Program-made: the position numbers and the translations under genes
In this document: positions 25,640 through 34,090 of the stretch, one piece after another
Position numbering within the stretch: the stretch's first letter is position 1
How the letters are laid out: every line of letters begins with the position of its first letter
Notes under the pieces: model-generated
The model's database searches: none
The model's input: only the letters and a program-made list of their open reading frames with translations
What the model was told of the DNA's origin: nothing
DNA from: an uncultured Gammaproteobacteria bacterium
Lineage (GTDB): Bacteria; Pseudomonadota; Gammaproteobacteria; Pseudomonadales; Azotimanducaceae
Length of the DNA stretch: 64,000 nucleotides
Reading direction: 5' to 3'
Assembly: GCA_913050215.1 (NCBI GenBank)
Contig: CAJXBG010000003.1
Span: forward strand, 22,499-86,498

Positions 25640-25667
25640 TGATCCTGCTCGCAGACCCAATCGTAAA
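25640..25667 (+). promoter_or_regulatory. ECF-type promoter-like motif before the DUF6482 gene
   Basis: TGATCC (25640-25645), 16 nt, CGTAAA (25662-25667): the best copy of the motif. The ATG of the DUF6482 gene is 40 nt further on. This site and the one before the photolyase operon point in opposite directions. Confidence 0.6.
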
Positions 25668-25707
25668 ACTAAGTTCCTTATCCTCTCGCCTCCCGAACGA
25701 GTATCGT

Positions 25708-26037
25708 ATGAATAAGATAACAGTGAAGCAGTTACTAGACGACGGCGTAAAGATCTCTGAGCTGCAGATCAGAAGTATCGAAGGCGCCTTGTACACGCTG
25801 TGCGTTGAGTTCGATGGCCAGCAATTCCAAGTCATGGATGATAGAGGCAACGTGTCTATACACCGCAGTGCAGAGGCAGCAAAACGCGTCTGTACGGGTC
25901 TTATTGTTGAACAGACAGTAATCGTGCATCAGAGCGCCTATGATGAAATGATAGGCATGCCAGCCAAGGACCAAGGCGCGCTTGAAATGAAAGTAAAAGT
26001 CGCAAACCCGGCTCGAAAGTCCGCAAAACCCCACTGA
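25708..26037 (+). CDS. DUF6482 family protein
   Basis: A 109-aa small cytosolic protein. The pattern ISELQIRSIEGALYTLCVEF, then FQVMDDRG, and the end HQSAYDEMIG resembles the DUF6482 proteins of Pseudomonas-type bacteria, whose function is unknown. I chose ATG 25708 because the upstream extension in the same frame would run through the promoter-like motif. It precedes a membrane protein gene (32-nt gap), probably in one transcript with the motif TGATCC-N16-CGTAAA in front. Confidence 0.75.
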   Translation: MNKITVKQLLDDGVKISELQIRSIEGALYTLCVEFDGQQFQVMDDRGNVSIHRSAEAAKRVCTGLIVEQTVIVHQSAYDEMIGMPAKDQGALEMKVKVANPARKSAKPH

Positions 26038-26069
26038 CCTAATCCACGTGAGCTTAAGGGAGAAGCCCC

Positions 26070-26774
26070 ATGCACAACAGTGAGACAAAAAACACCGGGT
26101 ACTGGATTACTGAACTTCTGAAAATTCGCTCAGATTTGGACCAAAAGGTTTACAAACCCGGACCGTGGCACAAACTCACCAAACAACTGGCAAAGGCGCC
26201 TGCCGCACAACGGCGTGAAGTGAGCGACCTGGTCAGTGAAGTCAGCGACCTGCTCCACAGTCGCAAGCACTTTCCCAAAGCCCCATTTCTGGCGGGTTAT
26301 CTTGCAGAGTGGGTTCTTTTCACCGTCAGTGTCGCGTTAATGCAGACAGATCAAGTCTTGGTGAGACTCGCCGCTGTTGGCTTACTGGCCTTGTGTCTGC
26401 AACCATTGATCAAAGTGACCACTGGCTTGTTGCTCGGTGTCAGGTACGCGTATGTCTATCTCTGGTACGTCGAGCCCAGGTTCAAGATGGCATTCGGCAC
26501 CTACTTGGCACAGGGACGGACACGCCAGTGCGCGCTACACTTGGCTGGGTCTGTAGGCACACCGATCGCACTGCTGGTCGGTATATTTTTACTCGAAGAC
26601 AATTTCTGGTTGCAATCGCTCTGCTTCGCCGGATTTTTCGGGGCCCTCGGCTTGCAGGTCGGTGCCTTTATACTCGTGATGGCCGGCGTACGTAAAGTAG
26701 GAACTTTACCGCTGACGACACTGACCACACCGGCCATGCTTGCCGAGGTATACAGGTCGTCGAAATCGTCCTGA
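26070..26774 (+). CDS. Hypothetical membrane protein
   Basis: A 234-aa protein I do not recognise. The first about 70 residues are soluble and charged, with helical repeats (REVSDLVSEVSDLLHSRKHF). After that come about four to five hydrophobic segments: FLAGYLAEWVLFTVSVALM, RLAAVGLLALCLQPLIKV, the GSVGTPIALLVGIFLL segment and LCFAGFFGALGLQVGAFILV. It could be a desaturase-like or small-channel membrane protein, but no His box or other motif is present. It follows DUF6482 and precedes nei in the stress island. Confidence 0.7.
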   Translation: MHNSETKNTGYWITELLKIRSDLDQKVYKPGPWHKLTKQLAKAPAAQRREVSDLVSEVSDLLHSRKHFPKAPFLAGYLAEWVLFTVSVALMQTDQVLVRLAAVGLLALCLQPLIKVTTGLLLGVRYAYVYLWYVEPRFKMAFGTYLAQGRTRQCALHLAGSVGTPIALLVGIFLLEDNFWLQSLCFAGFFGALGLQVGAFILVMAGVRKVGTLPLTTLTTPAMLAEVYRSSKSS

Positions 26775-26775
26775 T

Positions 26776-26803
26776 TGATCTATCTGTTCAGGACCTGCGT
26801 ATC
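26776..26803 (+). promoter_or_regulatory. ECF-type promoter-like motif before nei
   Basis: TGATCT (26776-26781), 16 nt, CGTATC (26798-26803). The nei ATG at 26811 is only 7 nt after the CGTATC block, so a transcript from here would be leaderless or nearly so. The same 7-nt distance is seen at the lipocalin gene. Confidence 0.5.
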
Positions 26804-26810
26804 TTAAATC

Positions 26811-27641
26811 ATGCCAGAAGGTCCAGAAATCAGACAAACCGCCGACATGCTCGCGCGCGCACTTCAACATCGCGATATTGAAGCGTTTGACCTGCAGCAC
26901 GCTTCGCTGTCTCAGTCGTCACACGCCTTTGAAGGTCATCAGGTCACCTCAGTTGACTGCCGAGGCAAAGCACTGCTAACACAGCTATCCTCGGGTTTTA
27001 CGCTTTACTCTCACAACCAACTTTATGGTGTATGGAAAGTGACACCCCGCGGAAAGCCTCTCAAGACGAATAGGCGTTTGCGGCTTGCACTGCACACACA
27101 AGAACACAGCGCCATGCTTTTCAGCGCAACAGACATTTCATTGTGGAAAACCGATGAAATAGAAGAACACCCCTTCCTCAAACGTTTGGGGCCTGATGTG
27201 CTAGCGACAAACACTGATGCCGAATTGGTACTGACAAGATTGCTTGGCAAATCTTGTCGCAACCGGCAGCTCTCCTCACTTTACCTCGACCAAAGCTTCA
27301 TTGCTGGCCTTGGCAACTACCTCCGTTCTGAAATCCTTTTTTTCTCCGGTGTAAATCCAGCGGACAAACCTAGAAACCTCAACGAAGCACAAGTGCAGGC
27401 GTTGGCGAAAAACACCATCAAGATAAGCCAGCGAAGCTATCGCACCTCTGGCGTCACACTACCTAAAAAATACCGTCCCGCAATAAAAAAGAAATCGGGG
27501 CGAGCTTACGAGCAAAACAGATTTGCGGTATTCGCAAGGGCCGGCAAACCTTGCCACTTTTGCGCAACACCCGTACAGAAGTCGATCGCAACATCGAGGC
27601 GCATCTACTGGTGTCCTCAATGCCAACCGAGATCAGAATGA
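26811..27641 (+). CDS. nei: Endonuclease VIII / formamidopyrimidine-DNA glycosylase family
   Basis: A DNA glycosylase/AP lyase that removes oxidised bases, 276 aa. It has the catalytic N-terminus MPEGPEI (Pro2 and Glu3), the H2TH region (FIAGLGNYLRSEILF) and the C-terminal zinc finger with four cysteines, CHFC...CPQC. Together with the sequence of the N-terminal half (ADMLARALQHRDIEAF) it looks like Nei (EndoVIII) rather than MutM. It starts a tightly coupled operon with DUF3429, cryptochrome DASH and DUF2256: its stop overlaps the next start (ATGA). No ribosome-binding site precedes its ATG, which fits leaderless translation. Confidence 0.93.
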   Translation: MPEGPEIRQTADMLARALQHRDIEAFDLQHASLSQSSHAFEGHQVTSVDCRGKALLTQLSSGFTLYSHNQLYGVWKVTPRGKPLKTNRRLRLALHTQEHSAMLFSATDISLWKTDEIEEHPFLKRLGPDVLATNTDAELVLTRLLGKSCRNRQLSSLYLDQSFIAGLGNYLRSEILFFSGVNPADKPRNLNEAQVQALAKNTIKISQRSYRTSGVTLPKKYRPAIKKKSGRAYEQNRFAVFARAGKPCHFCATPVQKSIATSRRIYWCPQCQPRSE

Positions 27642-28087
27642 CCCGCGTTTCAGCCCACAATAACGTGATGCGTTGGACGGTAACCGCGCTGGCGTACGCC
27701 GGCATGCTGCCGATGATTGCATGCATTCTCTGGTTTGAGCAGCCCTGGAGTTTACCGCTTCTCAAAGCCTACTCGCTGGCCATCCTGGCATTTTTAGCAG
27801 GCGCATGGTGGGCCTTCGCCTTGATGAATCAGCAAAAAGTAGCGCCTGTCTCAATAAGCCAAACCTTACTATTGAGCAACGCCGCGGTGCTCACAGCCAT
27901 CGTGAGCTTCGTTATCGCGGATAACGAAGCGTTGTTAATGTTCTGCATGCTATTTGGTTGTTTGCTACTAGGTGAACGTAAGCTAGCTGTTTTTCGTCAA
28001 CAACCGAACTACTACAGAAGACTCAGGCTTATCGTCACCTCTATTACTATAAGCCTGCAACTGACGGCCTATGGACTGACGCGATGA
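27638..28087 (+). CDS. DUF3429 family membrane protein
   Basis: A 149-aa integral membrane protein with about four to five transmembrane segments: TVTALAYAGMLPMIACILW, LAILAFLAGAWWAFALM, LLLSNAAVLTAIVSFVI and LIVTSITISLQLTAYGL. The family is DUF3429 (unknown function), often next to photolyase or cryptochrome genes. ATG 27638 overlaps the nei stop and its own stop overlaps the cry start, both as ATGA. This points to co-translation with both DNA-repair enzymes. Confidence 0.85.
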   Translation: MTRVSAHNNVMRWTVTALAYAGMLPMIACILWFEQPWSLPLLKAYSLAILAFLAGAWWAFALMNQQKVAPVSISQTLLLSNAAVLTAIVSFVIADNEALLMFCMLFGCLLLGERKLAVFRQQPNYYRRLRLIVTSITISLQLTAYGLTR

Positions 28088-29394
28088 ACACTCTTTACTG
28101 GTTTACCGATGACCTACGCATTGCTGACAACCCGGCTTTAGTCGCTGCCGCAAGCGACACGAATCTGACCTGCGTGTATTGCATGGACGATGCTTATTTC
28201 AGGACAGACAGGTTCGGCAATCAACCTATCGGCAAACACCGTTGGCGGTTTCTTTGTGAGTCTTTGCGCCACCTAAATGATGAATTGTTAGCATTGGGAC
28301 AGACCGTGAATATCCTGCGGGGCGACCCTAACGCGGCAGTGGCAACACTACTCAAGGCAGGACGTTTTGACAGAGTCATTCGAGCCAAACAGCATACCTA
28401 CCGAGGCCCTGATCCTTGGGACAGGTTGCAGACAGACTTCCCAGATATCCGTTTTGACGAATTCGATGTCTCGACACTTTTCAGCTGCAAAGATCTCAAT
28501 TTCGAGCATGCGTTTCCAAACACATTCTCGCAATTCAAAAAGGCAGTTGGCACCCTGACATATCGAAACTTCCTACCCTCACCTGACCGTTTACCTACCT
28601 CTTTAATTGAATTGGAGAACGATCAGCTCGAAACATCGGGTCCTCCCGGTAAGCAAACCGGCGGTGCCACCGCGGCTGCTTTACATTTAACCGCATATTT
28701 TGGTGGCAAAGCAGCGTCTACATACAAAGATACTCGCAATAATCTCTTGGGTGAGGACAGTTCAACCGGGTTTTCACCCTGGCTTGCTAACGGATCACTT
28801 TCGCCTCTGCAGGCAGTCAAACAACTTAGACACTACGAAGCAACATACGGCGCAAATAATTCAACTGGTTGGATTCTCTTTGAACTGCTCTGGAGAGAGT
28901 TTTTCCGCTGGTACGCTGAATACCACGGTGACAAGCTTTATGCATTTGAAGGTGTCATTGACCAAAGACCGCTAACCGCTTTTTACGGAGAACGTTTTAC
29001 AAAGTGGCGCACAGGACAGACCCCTTGGCGAATCGTCAATGCTTGCATCAACGAGTTAAACGCGACCGGTTACCTGAGTAACCGTGGTCGGCAAATCGCG
29101 GCGAGCTGCCTCGTCAATGAGCTGGCACTGGATTGGCGCTGTGGCGCCCAATATTTTGAGGAAATGCTGGTTGACTATGACCCCTGCAGCAATTTTGGCA
29201 ACTGGCAATACATCGCCGGTGTGGGCGCCGATCCTCAAGGCGGACGTCATTTCAATCTCGAAAAGCAGGCAGAGATCTGGGACAACGATCACGCTTACAG
29301 GGATCAATGGGCAAAAAGCACGCCTCCAGAATCTATTGATTCTCTAGATTATTATGACTGGCCTATTGACGCTGAAAAAAATGGCTCATCATAA
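28084..29394 (+). CDS. Cryptochrome DASH / single-strand DNA photolyase
   Basis: A 436-aa FAD photolyase-family protein. DASH features are the opening [18 protein letters not shown], the FAD-binding segment [20 protein letters not shown], and [18 protein letters not shown], then [19 protein letters not shown] followed by [12 protein letters not shown] proteins repair CPDs in single-stranded DNA and may act as blue-light sensors. Its start overlaps DUF3429 (ATGA), and DUF2256 starts inside its 3' end. With the FeS photolyase the cell has two distinct light-dependent repair enzymes within 6 kb. Confidence 0.95.
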   Translation: MNTLYWFTDDLRIADNPALVAAASDTNLTCVYCMDDAYFRTDRFGNQPIGKHRWRFLCESLRHLNDELLALGQTVNILRGDPNAAVATLLKAGRFDRVIRAKQHTYRGPDPWDRLQTDFPDIRFDEFDVSTLFSCKDLNFEHAFPNTFSQFKKAVGTLTYRNFLPSPDRLPTSLIELENDQLETSGPPGKQTGGATAAALHLTAYFGGKAASTYKDTRNNLLGEDSSTGFSPWLANGSLSPLQAVKQLRHYEATYGANNSTGWILFELLWREFFRWYAEYHGDKLYAFEGVIDQRPLTAFYGERFTKWRTGQTPWRIVNACINELNATGYLSNRGRQIAASCLVNELALDWRCGAQYFEEMLVDYDPCSNFGNWQYIAGVGADPQGGRHFNLEKQAEIWDNDHAYRDQWAKSTPPESIDSLDYYDWPIDAEKNGSS

Positions 29395-29593
29395 GCCTCA
29401 TTTGCCAACCAAGATTTGCGTGAGCTGCAATCGCCCCTTTGCATGGCGTAAAAAATGGGCTAAAGATTGGCAAAATGTAAAGTACTGCTCTAAGCAATGT
29501 CGGGGGCGTCCCAGTCCGCGCTCACATTCAGCACCAAACAATGGCTCAACATCCTTTAGCAGTCTGTTACCGCCCGAGACATCTGAACTTTAG
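29381..29593 (+). CDS. DUF2256 family small zinc-finger-like protein
   Basis: A 70-aa protein with the DUF2256 signature: [20 protein letters not shown] followed by [11 protein letters not shown]. The two CxxC/CxxxC pairs suggest a zinc ribbon. DUF2256 genes usually sit immediately next to cryptochrome/photolyase genes, as here, where the start lies 14 nt inside the end of cry. The role is unknown; DNA or FAD-enzyme association is inferred from position. Confidence 0.9.
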   Translation: MAHHKPHLPTKICVSCNRPFAWRKKWAKDWQNVKYCSKQCRGRPSPRSHSAPNNGSTSFSSLLPPETSEL

Positions 29594-29670
29594 ATTTAAA
29601 TCTTTAACACTCACGCGTGCGGCAAAATTTATCACTCGCCCTTCGCTTCCCGTGCACTGGATCAGCTTAC

Positions 29671-29700
29671 TTGACAGTGCTTGTGGAAATTTGATCTATT
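29671..29700 (+). promoter_or_regulatory. Possible sigma-70 promoter for the NTF2-like gene
   Basis: TTGACA at 29671-29676 is perfect; TCTATT at 29695-29700 (18-nt spacing) is a 4/6 match to the -10. Start of transcription would be about 30 nt before the ATG at 29740. Confidence 0.4.
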
Positions 29701-29739
29701 CTTTCCTATACGAAATTTATCCCGAATAGGAAAAGACAG

Positions 29740-30180
29740 ATGACCGACAAGCCATACGTTCTCACCACCGCCGATCGTGTCGAAATTCACGAACTTCCTG
29801 GTCGCTACGGTGATGCCATCGACGACCGCAACTGGCCTGGCCTCGATGCCGTATTTACAGAAGACGCAGTTTTTGATCTGACGGGCGTCGGCTCACGTAT
29901 TTGCGATGGGCTAAACGACATTAAAGCTTTTATGGAAACAGAAGCTGCCCATCCACGTACACACATGATGACGAATATTTACGCTGATTCCGATGAGGAT
30001 GGCATTAGCTTACGTTTTCGCATCGTCGCTCTTATCGGCAAAGGCAAAACATCAACAGGCAGTTACTACGACAAACTCGTGAAAACCGAAAATGGGTGGC
30101 GAACGCAACATCGTTACGTCTCAAGTCGAAGACGTGACAAACGCGAGGCTGAGGTAGATCGCAAGGGTATTTCTCTCTAG
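29740..30180 (+). CDS. NTF2-like / SnoaL-like domain protein
   Basis: A 146-aa cone-barrel protein. Family features are LTTADRVEIHELPGRYGDAI, then WPGLDAVFTEDAVFD, and HPRTHMMTNIYAD. These folds serve as isomerases, dehydratases, cyclases or dioxygenase small subunits, so the reaction is open. It stands alone between the photolyase operon and the leftward SDR-BVMO operon. A ribosome-binding-like GGAAAAG precedes the ATG. Confidence 0.85.
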   Translation: MTDKPYVLTTADRVEIHELPGRYGDAIDDRNWPGLDAVFTEDAVFDLTGVGSRICDGLNDIKAFMETEAAHPRTHMMTNIYADSDEDGISLRFRIVALIGKGKTSTGSYYDKLVKTENGWRTQHRYVSSRRRDKREAEVDRKGISL

Positions 30181-30261
30181 GTTGCCCCAAGGCGATAAGC
30201 ACTGTCATAGGTTATTAGCAGTATATGTTGCAACACCAACTTACCTGGCTGCTAAAACTGT

Positions 30262-31161
30262 TCAGCTATGCGGCTTAAACAGCGCATTGATATTGCCTGG
30301 TACAGCGAGCGGCTCCGCTGCGTCCATGTTTGTGACTTCTGCGATATTGTCCAACAAGTCTTCGTAGGTACTGTTTTCTTCTAACCTAACCCCGCTGTTC
30401 GCAAAAGTTTCAGAACGTAAATAACGCCCACTCAATGCATGCATCACTGTACCTGTGGGTGCATTTTCGCTCGCAAGATAGAGTGCAAGTGGGGTAACGA
30501 GATGTGGGTGTGATCCGGGGCGAGGATTCTCGGCATCGATCCCAGTTTCAGCATCAAGTGCCGTCATCCGGGTATCGGCGCCAGGTGAAAGACAATTAAC
30601 CTTGATGCCGCGACTACGCCCTTCTAGAGATAGGACGTTCATGAGACCCAGCAAACCCATCTTGGCAGCGCCGTAAGCACTTTGGCCAAATTGTCCAAAT
30701 ATCCCTGATACTGATGTCGTCAGGACGATTCGACCGTAATTTTTCTCATACATGATTGGCCAGGCCGCGTGAGTAACGTACGAGGAGCCCAACAAATGGA
30801 CCTGAACAACAAGCTGGAAATCTTCCAGTGTTGTGTTCTTAAAAGTACGGTTACGTAAGATGCCTGCGTTGTTTATCAAAATATCTACGGTCCCGAACTC
30901 CGATACCGCCTGCTCAACAATAGCCGCCGCACTTTCTGGTTCACTGACCGAGTCATAATTAGCAACCGCGACGCCTCCGCTGTCTCTAATTTCCTGCACC
31001 ACTGAATCCGCCATTGGACCGCCGCCTTCGCCGCGCACATCTGATCCTAGGTCATTAACCAGCACGCGGGCACCCCGGCGGGCAAACTCAAGTGCGTGCT
31101 GGCGACCAATACCACCGCCTGCACCCGTCACGATGACTACCTTGTTTTTAAATTCGGTCAT
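30262..31161 (-). CDS. SDR oxidoreductase, MFE-2 / 17-beta-HSD4-like
   Basis: A 299-aa SDR. Motifs: TGAGGGIG (12-19), VNDLGSD after the second strand (Asp37, NAD preference), NNAG (97-100), and Tyr163/Lys167 in SAYGAAKMG. The extended insert around GEGGGPMADSVV and overall pattern match the 3-hydroxyacyl-CoA dehydrogenase part of peroxisomal-type multifunctional enzyme 2, so acyl-CoA or steroid-like substrates are likely. ATG 31161 overlaps the BVMO stop (ATGA), so it is co-translated with that enzyme. Confidence 0.9.
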   Translation of the reverse strand: MTEFKNKVVIVTGAGGGIGRQHALEFARRGARVLVNDLGSDVRGEGGGPMADSVVQEIRDSGGVAVANYDSVSEPESAAAIVEQAVSEFGTVDILINNAGILRNRTFKNTTLEDFQLVVQVHLLGSSYVTHAAWPIMYEKNYGRIVLTTSVSGIFGQFGQSAYGAAKMGLLGLMNVLSLEGRSRGIKVNCLSPGADTRMTALDAETGIDAENPRPGSHPHLVTPLALYLASENAPTGTVMHALSGRYLRSETFANSGVRLEENSTYEDLLDNIAEVTNMDAAEPLAVPGNINALFKPHS

Positions 31162-32963
31162 TCGCAATCGAGCCCCTGCATTGTGCCCTCATCGCGCCAG
31201 GCTTTAGTGATTTTAAAATAGGGGCGTGAGCCCTTTCCGTAAGGGCCGTTCTGAACGCTTTTGGGATTAGGCTGACCTTCGTTGTTGTAATAACCGGGTG
31301 TGCACATCGCCTGAAACTCTTCGTTATAACGCGATACGGCAATAATTTCCTCAACCCACGCGTCTTCGGCTGTCTCGGACACTTCGACCGTCGAAATATT
31401 TTCTTCCAGACACCGATTGAGGATATAACCAATGTGACACGCGGTTTCATCCATGGAATGCGGGAAATTGGTCGTAAAGCCTGATTGGGAATTGCTTATG
31501 ATAAACAGATTAGGAAAACCATGGGTATGGATTCCATGTAACGTCCTCATACCATCGGACCATTTCTGAGACAGGCTTAGATTGTCTTTGCCGATCACAT
31601 CGTAACCGGCACGGCGCGTATAATCCGTGCCAACCTCAAATCCGGTCGCAAAAATAATGCAATCTACCGGGTATTCCTTGCCATTAGCGACAACACCATT
31701 GGGCGTAATCGAGTCGACGCCTATCCCGTTGGTATCAACAAGTTGTACGTTATCGAGATTAAATGTTTGCAGATAGGCATCGTGGAAACAGGGCCGTTTA
31801 CAAAATTGTCTGTAGTAAGGTTTTAGTGCTTCAGCGGTTGCTGGGTCGGCGACAACCTCTTCAGCCCGTGCGCGAATCTGCTCCATCTTTTTGAAATCTG
31901 CAAGCTCCATCATTTTGGGGACTTCATCCCAGTTAGTGTCTTTACCGCGATAGTTCGCCATCGAGACAAGGTTCCTGATGATCTCGGTCCAACCGTCTTT
32001 GACGAGGTCTTCCTCGACGATGCCACCGGAGCAGAGGATGTTGAAGTTTTCCATCCGTTCTTTCTGCCAACCCTGCTTTAGACTAGCAGCCCAAGCTTGA
32101 TCCGTTGGACGATTTGCTCGAACATCAACAGAAGAAGGTGTGCGCTGAAACACATAGAGATTTTTCGCTGATGCGCCGACATGGGGAACGCATTGAACAG
32201 CAGTTGCGCCTGTACCAATGACAGCAACACGCTTGTCTTTCAAATTTGATAGTTCGCCCTCGCTGCTGCCGCCGGTATAATTATAGTCCCAACGACTCGT
32301 GTGGAATGTGTGCCCCTGGTAGTCGCCGATACCTTTTATGCCAGGTAATTTCGGTCGGTTCATCGGGCCATTAGACATCACGACAAAGCGAGCACGCATT
32401 GCGTCGCCTTGATTTGTACGAACAATCCAACGCTTTGATAATTCGTCCCACTCGAGCTTGTTAACCTCTGTTTGTAAACACGCCCGGTCATACAAATTAT
32501 AATGCTCTGCAATATTTCGGCAGTGCTGCAGGATTTCGGGCGCGTGGGTGTACTTCTCTTTCGGCACGAAGCCAAGCTCTTCGAGTAACGGCAGATAAAT
32601 GTAAGACTCTGTGTCACAGGCCGCGCCCGGATAGCGATTCCAGTACCACGTGCCACCAAAATCACCGCCTTTTTCGATCACGCGAATGTTGTTAATACCC
32701 CTCTCGCTGAAGCGTGCAGCAGTAATCAGACCGCCGAACCCGCCACCGATAATAGCGACGTCAATTTCATCGTTCAGCGGCGCTCTCTTCTGCGTGACGT
32801 CAATATAAGGGTCGTCGATATACTGACTGAAGTCTCCGGCTACTTCAGTGTACTGTTCACTGCCTTCTGGGCGTATTCGCTTATCGCGCTCAACTTGATA
32901 TTTTTGGCGTAATTCATCCGGATCAAAGCCCAGTGCTTCATCCTTTAGTGCAGAATCAGACAT
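31158..32963 (-). CDS. Long-type Baeyer-Villiger monooxygenase (CPDMO-like)
   Basis: A 601-aa flavin monooxygenase with an N-terminal extension of about 65 residues (LGFDPDELRQKYQVERDKR) before the FAD motif IIGGGFGGL (GxGxxG at 73-78). The fingerprint is YQGHTFHTSRWDY (215-227), with Trp-Asp in place of the usual Trp-Pro. The NADP motif is GTGATA (250-255). The length and variant fingerprint are typical, as far as I recall, of the cyclopentadecanone-monooxygenase group, which accepts large cyclic ketones and steroids. ATG 32963 follows GAGGGAA. It is coupled to the SDR. A close paralogue is at 38316-40142. Confidence 0.93.
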   Translation of the reverse strand: MSDSALKDEALGFDPDELRQKYQVERDKRIRPEGSEQYTEVAGDFSQYIDDPYIDVTQKRAPLNDEIDVAIIGGGFGGLITAARFSERGINNIRVIEKGGDFGGTWYWNRYPGAACDTESYIYLPLLEELGFVPKEKYTHAPEILQHCRNIAEHYNLYDRACLQTEVNKLEWDELSKRWIVRTNQGDAMRARFVVMSNGPMNRPKLPGIKGIGDYQGHTFHTSRWDYNYTGGSSEGELSNLKDKRVAVIGTGATAVQCVPHVGASAKNLYVFQRTPSSVDVRANRPTDQAWAASLKQGWQKERMENFNILCSGGIVEEDLVKDGWTEIIRNLVSMANYRGKDTNWDEVPKMMELADFKKMEQIRARAEEVVADPATAEALKPYYRQFCKRPCFHDAYLQTFNLDNVQLVDTNGIGVDSITPNGVVANGKEYPVDCIIFATGFEVGTDYTRRAGYDVIGKDNLSLSQKWSDGMRTLHGIHTHGFPNLFIISNSQSGFTTNFPHSMDETACHIGYILNRCLEENISTVEVSETAEDAWVEEIIAVSRYNEEFQAMCTPGYYNNEGQPNPKSVQNGPYGKGSRPYFKITKAWRDEGTMQGLDCE

Positions 32964-33121
32964 ATATTCCCTCTTTGGTAGCCGCGACTTTAAACAACCA
33001 TGGTTGAGCCCAAAAGCGCAATATCTAGTTGCCCCGTTTGATATGGGGGTATGCAACCGACGAAAAATGTCGCTCGGTTGCAGTCACTTTGGGTCGTCTT
33101 CTAACCAGTTTGTGACCCGGT

Positions 33122-34006
33122 TTATTTCATCGAACTTAAAAACTCTAGCGTACGCTCAAATGCACCATCTTCAGTTGCGACGATAGCAGCATTGAAGTCA
33201 GTTACTCCAGCGTCTTCAAATCGTTTAATTTCACCTCGCAGCGTGTTCTCATCACCAACGATCGCTATATCAGCAGGACCCCCGGCACCTTCTCGATCAA
33301 GCATCGCGCGATAACTCGGTAACTGACCATAGATCACCAGATCTTTCGCAATTTGCTCTTTCGCCTGATCAATATTGTTAGTAAGAACAATCGGCACGCC
33401 TCCGACGATCGTAGCATCTGGGCCTATCGCGGGTGCAATGTGCGAGGCCATGGTTTTTGGTCCAACCATCCAAGTGTTGGTACCATCTGCCAGCTCACGA
33501 GCAATTTTTAACATCACGGGTCCAAGTGCAGCCACGACTACGGGCATCGGCGTCGCTTCAGGAATATCGAGCGCCAAGCCCTGAACCTTATACTCCTCAC
33601 CTGCAAAGTTCGCCGTTTCACCACGCGCGAGCGGCATCAATACGCTTAGATATTCACGCATGTGTTTCGCCGGCTTGTCGTAGGACATGCCGAGCATGTT
33701 TTCAATGACAACCTGGTGAGACAAGCCAATGCCTAGCGTGAATCGATTTTCTGTTGCAGCGGCGGTCGTTAATGCTTGCTGCGCGATAGCAGTAGGGTGA
33801 CGCGGATAGGTCGGCGTTACTGCCGTGCCCAAACCAATTCTTGGCACTTCTCTACCGATGATAGCTAGCGAAGTAATGGCGTCCAGACCAAAAATGTTCG
33901 CAAGCCAAATATTATCGAGCCCAGCGGCTTCAACTTGCCTTGCCGTATTAATCAAATCATCCAGCCCACCCGGACCAGTAGCGCCAAGCATTGTTCCTAT
34001 TTTCAT
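33122..34006 (-). CDS. LLM class (F420-type) oxidoreductase
   Basis: A 294-aa luciferase-like TIM-barrel enzyme: MKIGTMLGATGPGGLDDLIN, GLDNIWLANIFGLDAI, RFTLGIGLSHQVV and the C-terminal NTWMVGPKTMASHIAPAIG. The pattern is that of the F420-dependent LLM proteins common in actinomycetes, rather than of FMN monooxygenases of sulfonate metabolism. It is the second LLM gene in the window and lies between the CPDMO-like BVMO and a Tat-exported flavoprotein. Substrate unknown. Confidence 0.87.
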   Translation of the reverse strand: MKIGTMLGATGPGGLDDLINTARQVEAAGLDNIWLANIFGLDAITSLAIIGREVPRIGLGTAVTPTYPRHPTAIAQQALTTAAATENRFTLGIGLSHQVVIENMLGMSYDKPAKHMREYLSVLMPLARGETANFAGEEYKVQGLALDIPEATPMPVVVAALGPVMLKIARELADGTNTWMVGPKTMASHIAPAIGPDATIVGGVPIVLTNNIDQAKEQIAKDLVIYGQLPSYRAMLDREGAGGPADIAIVGDENTLRGEIKRFEDAGVTDFNAAIVATEDGAFERTLEFLSSMK

Positions 34007-34090
34007 AAAGACCTCTAAAATTTATTCGAAAGCGGACTATAGCAGGGATTTCTGAGCAACAGTCCCAAAATCTCCTAGCGCGCAAACACC

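Noticed and set aside
29692..29715. A sixth TGATCT stress-promoter motif before the NTF2-like gene
   Set aside because: TGATCT is at 29692, but no CGTA block follows at 16 nt; a TTGACA-based sigma-70 promoter explains the region better.
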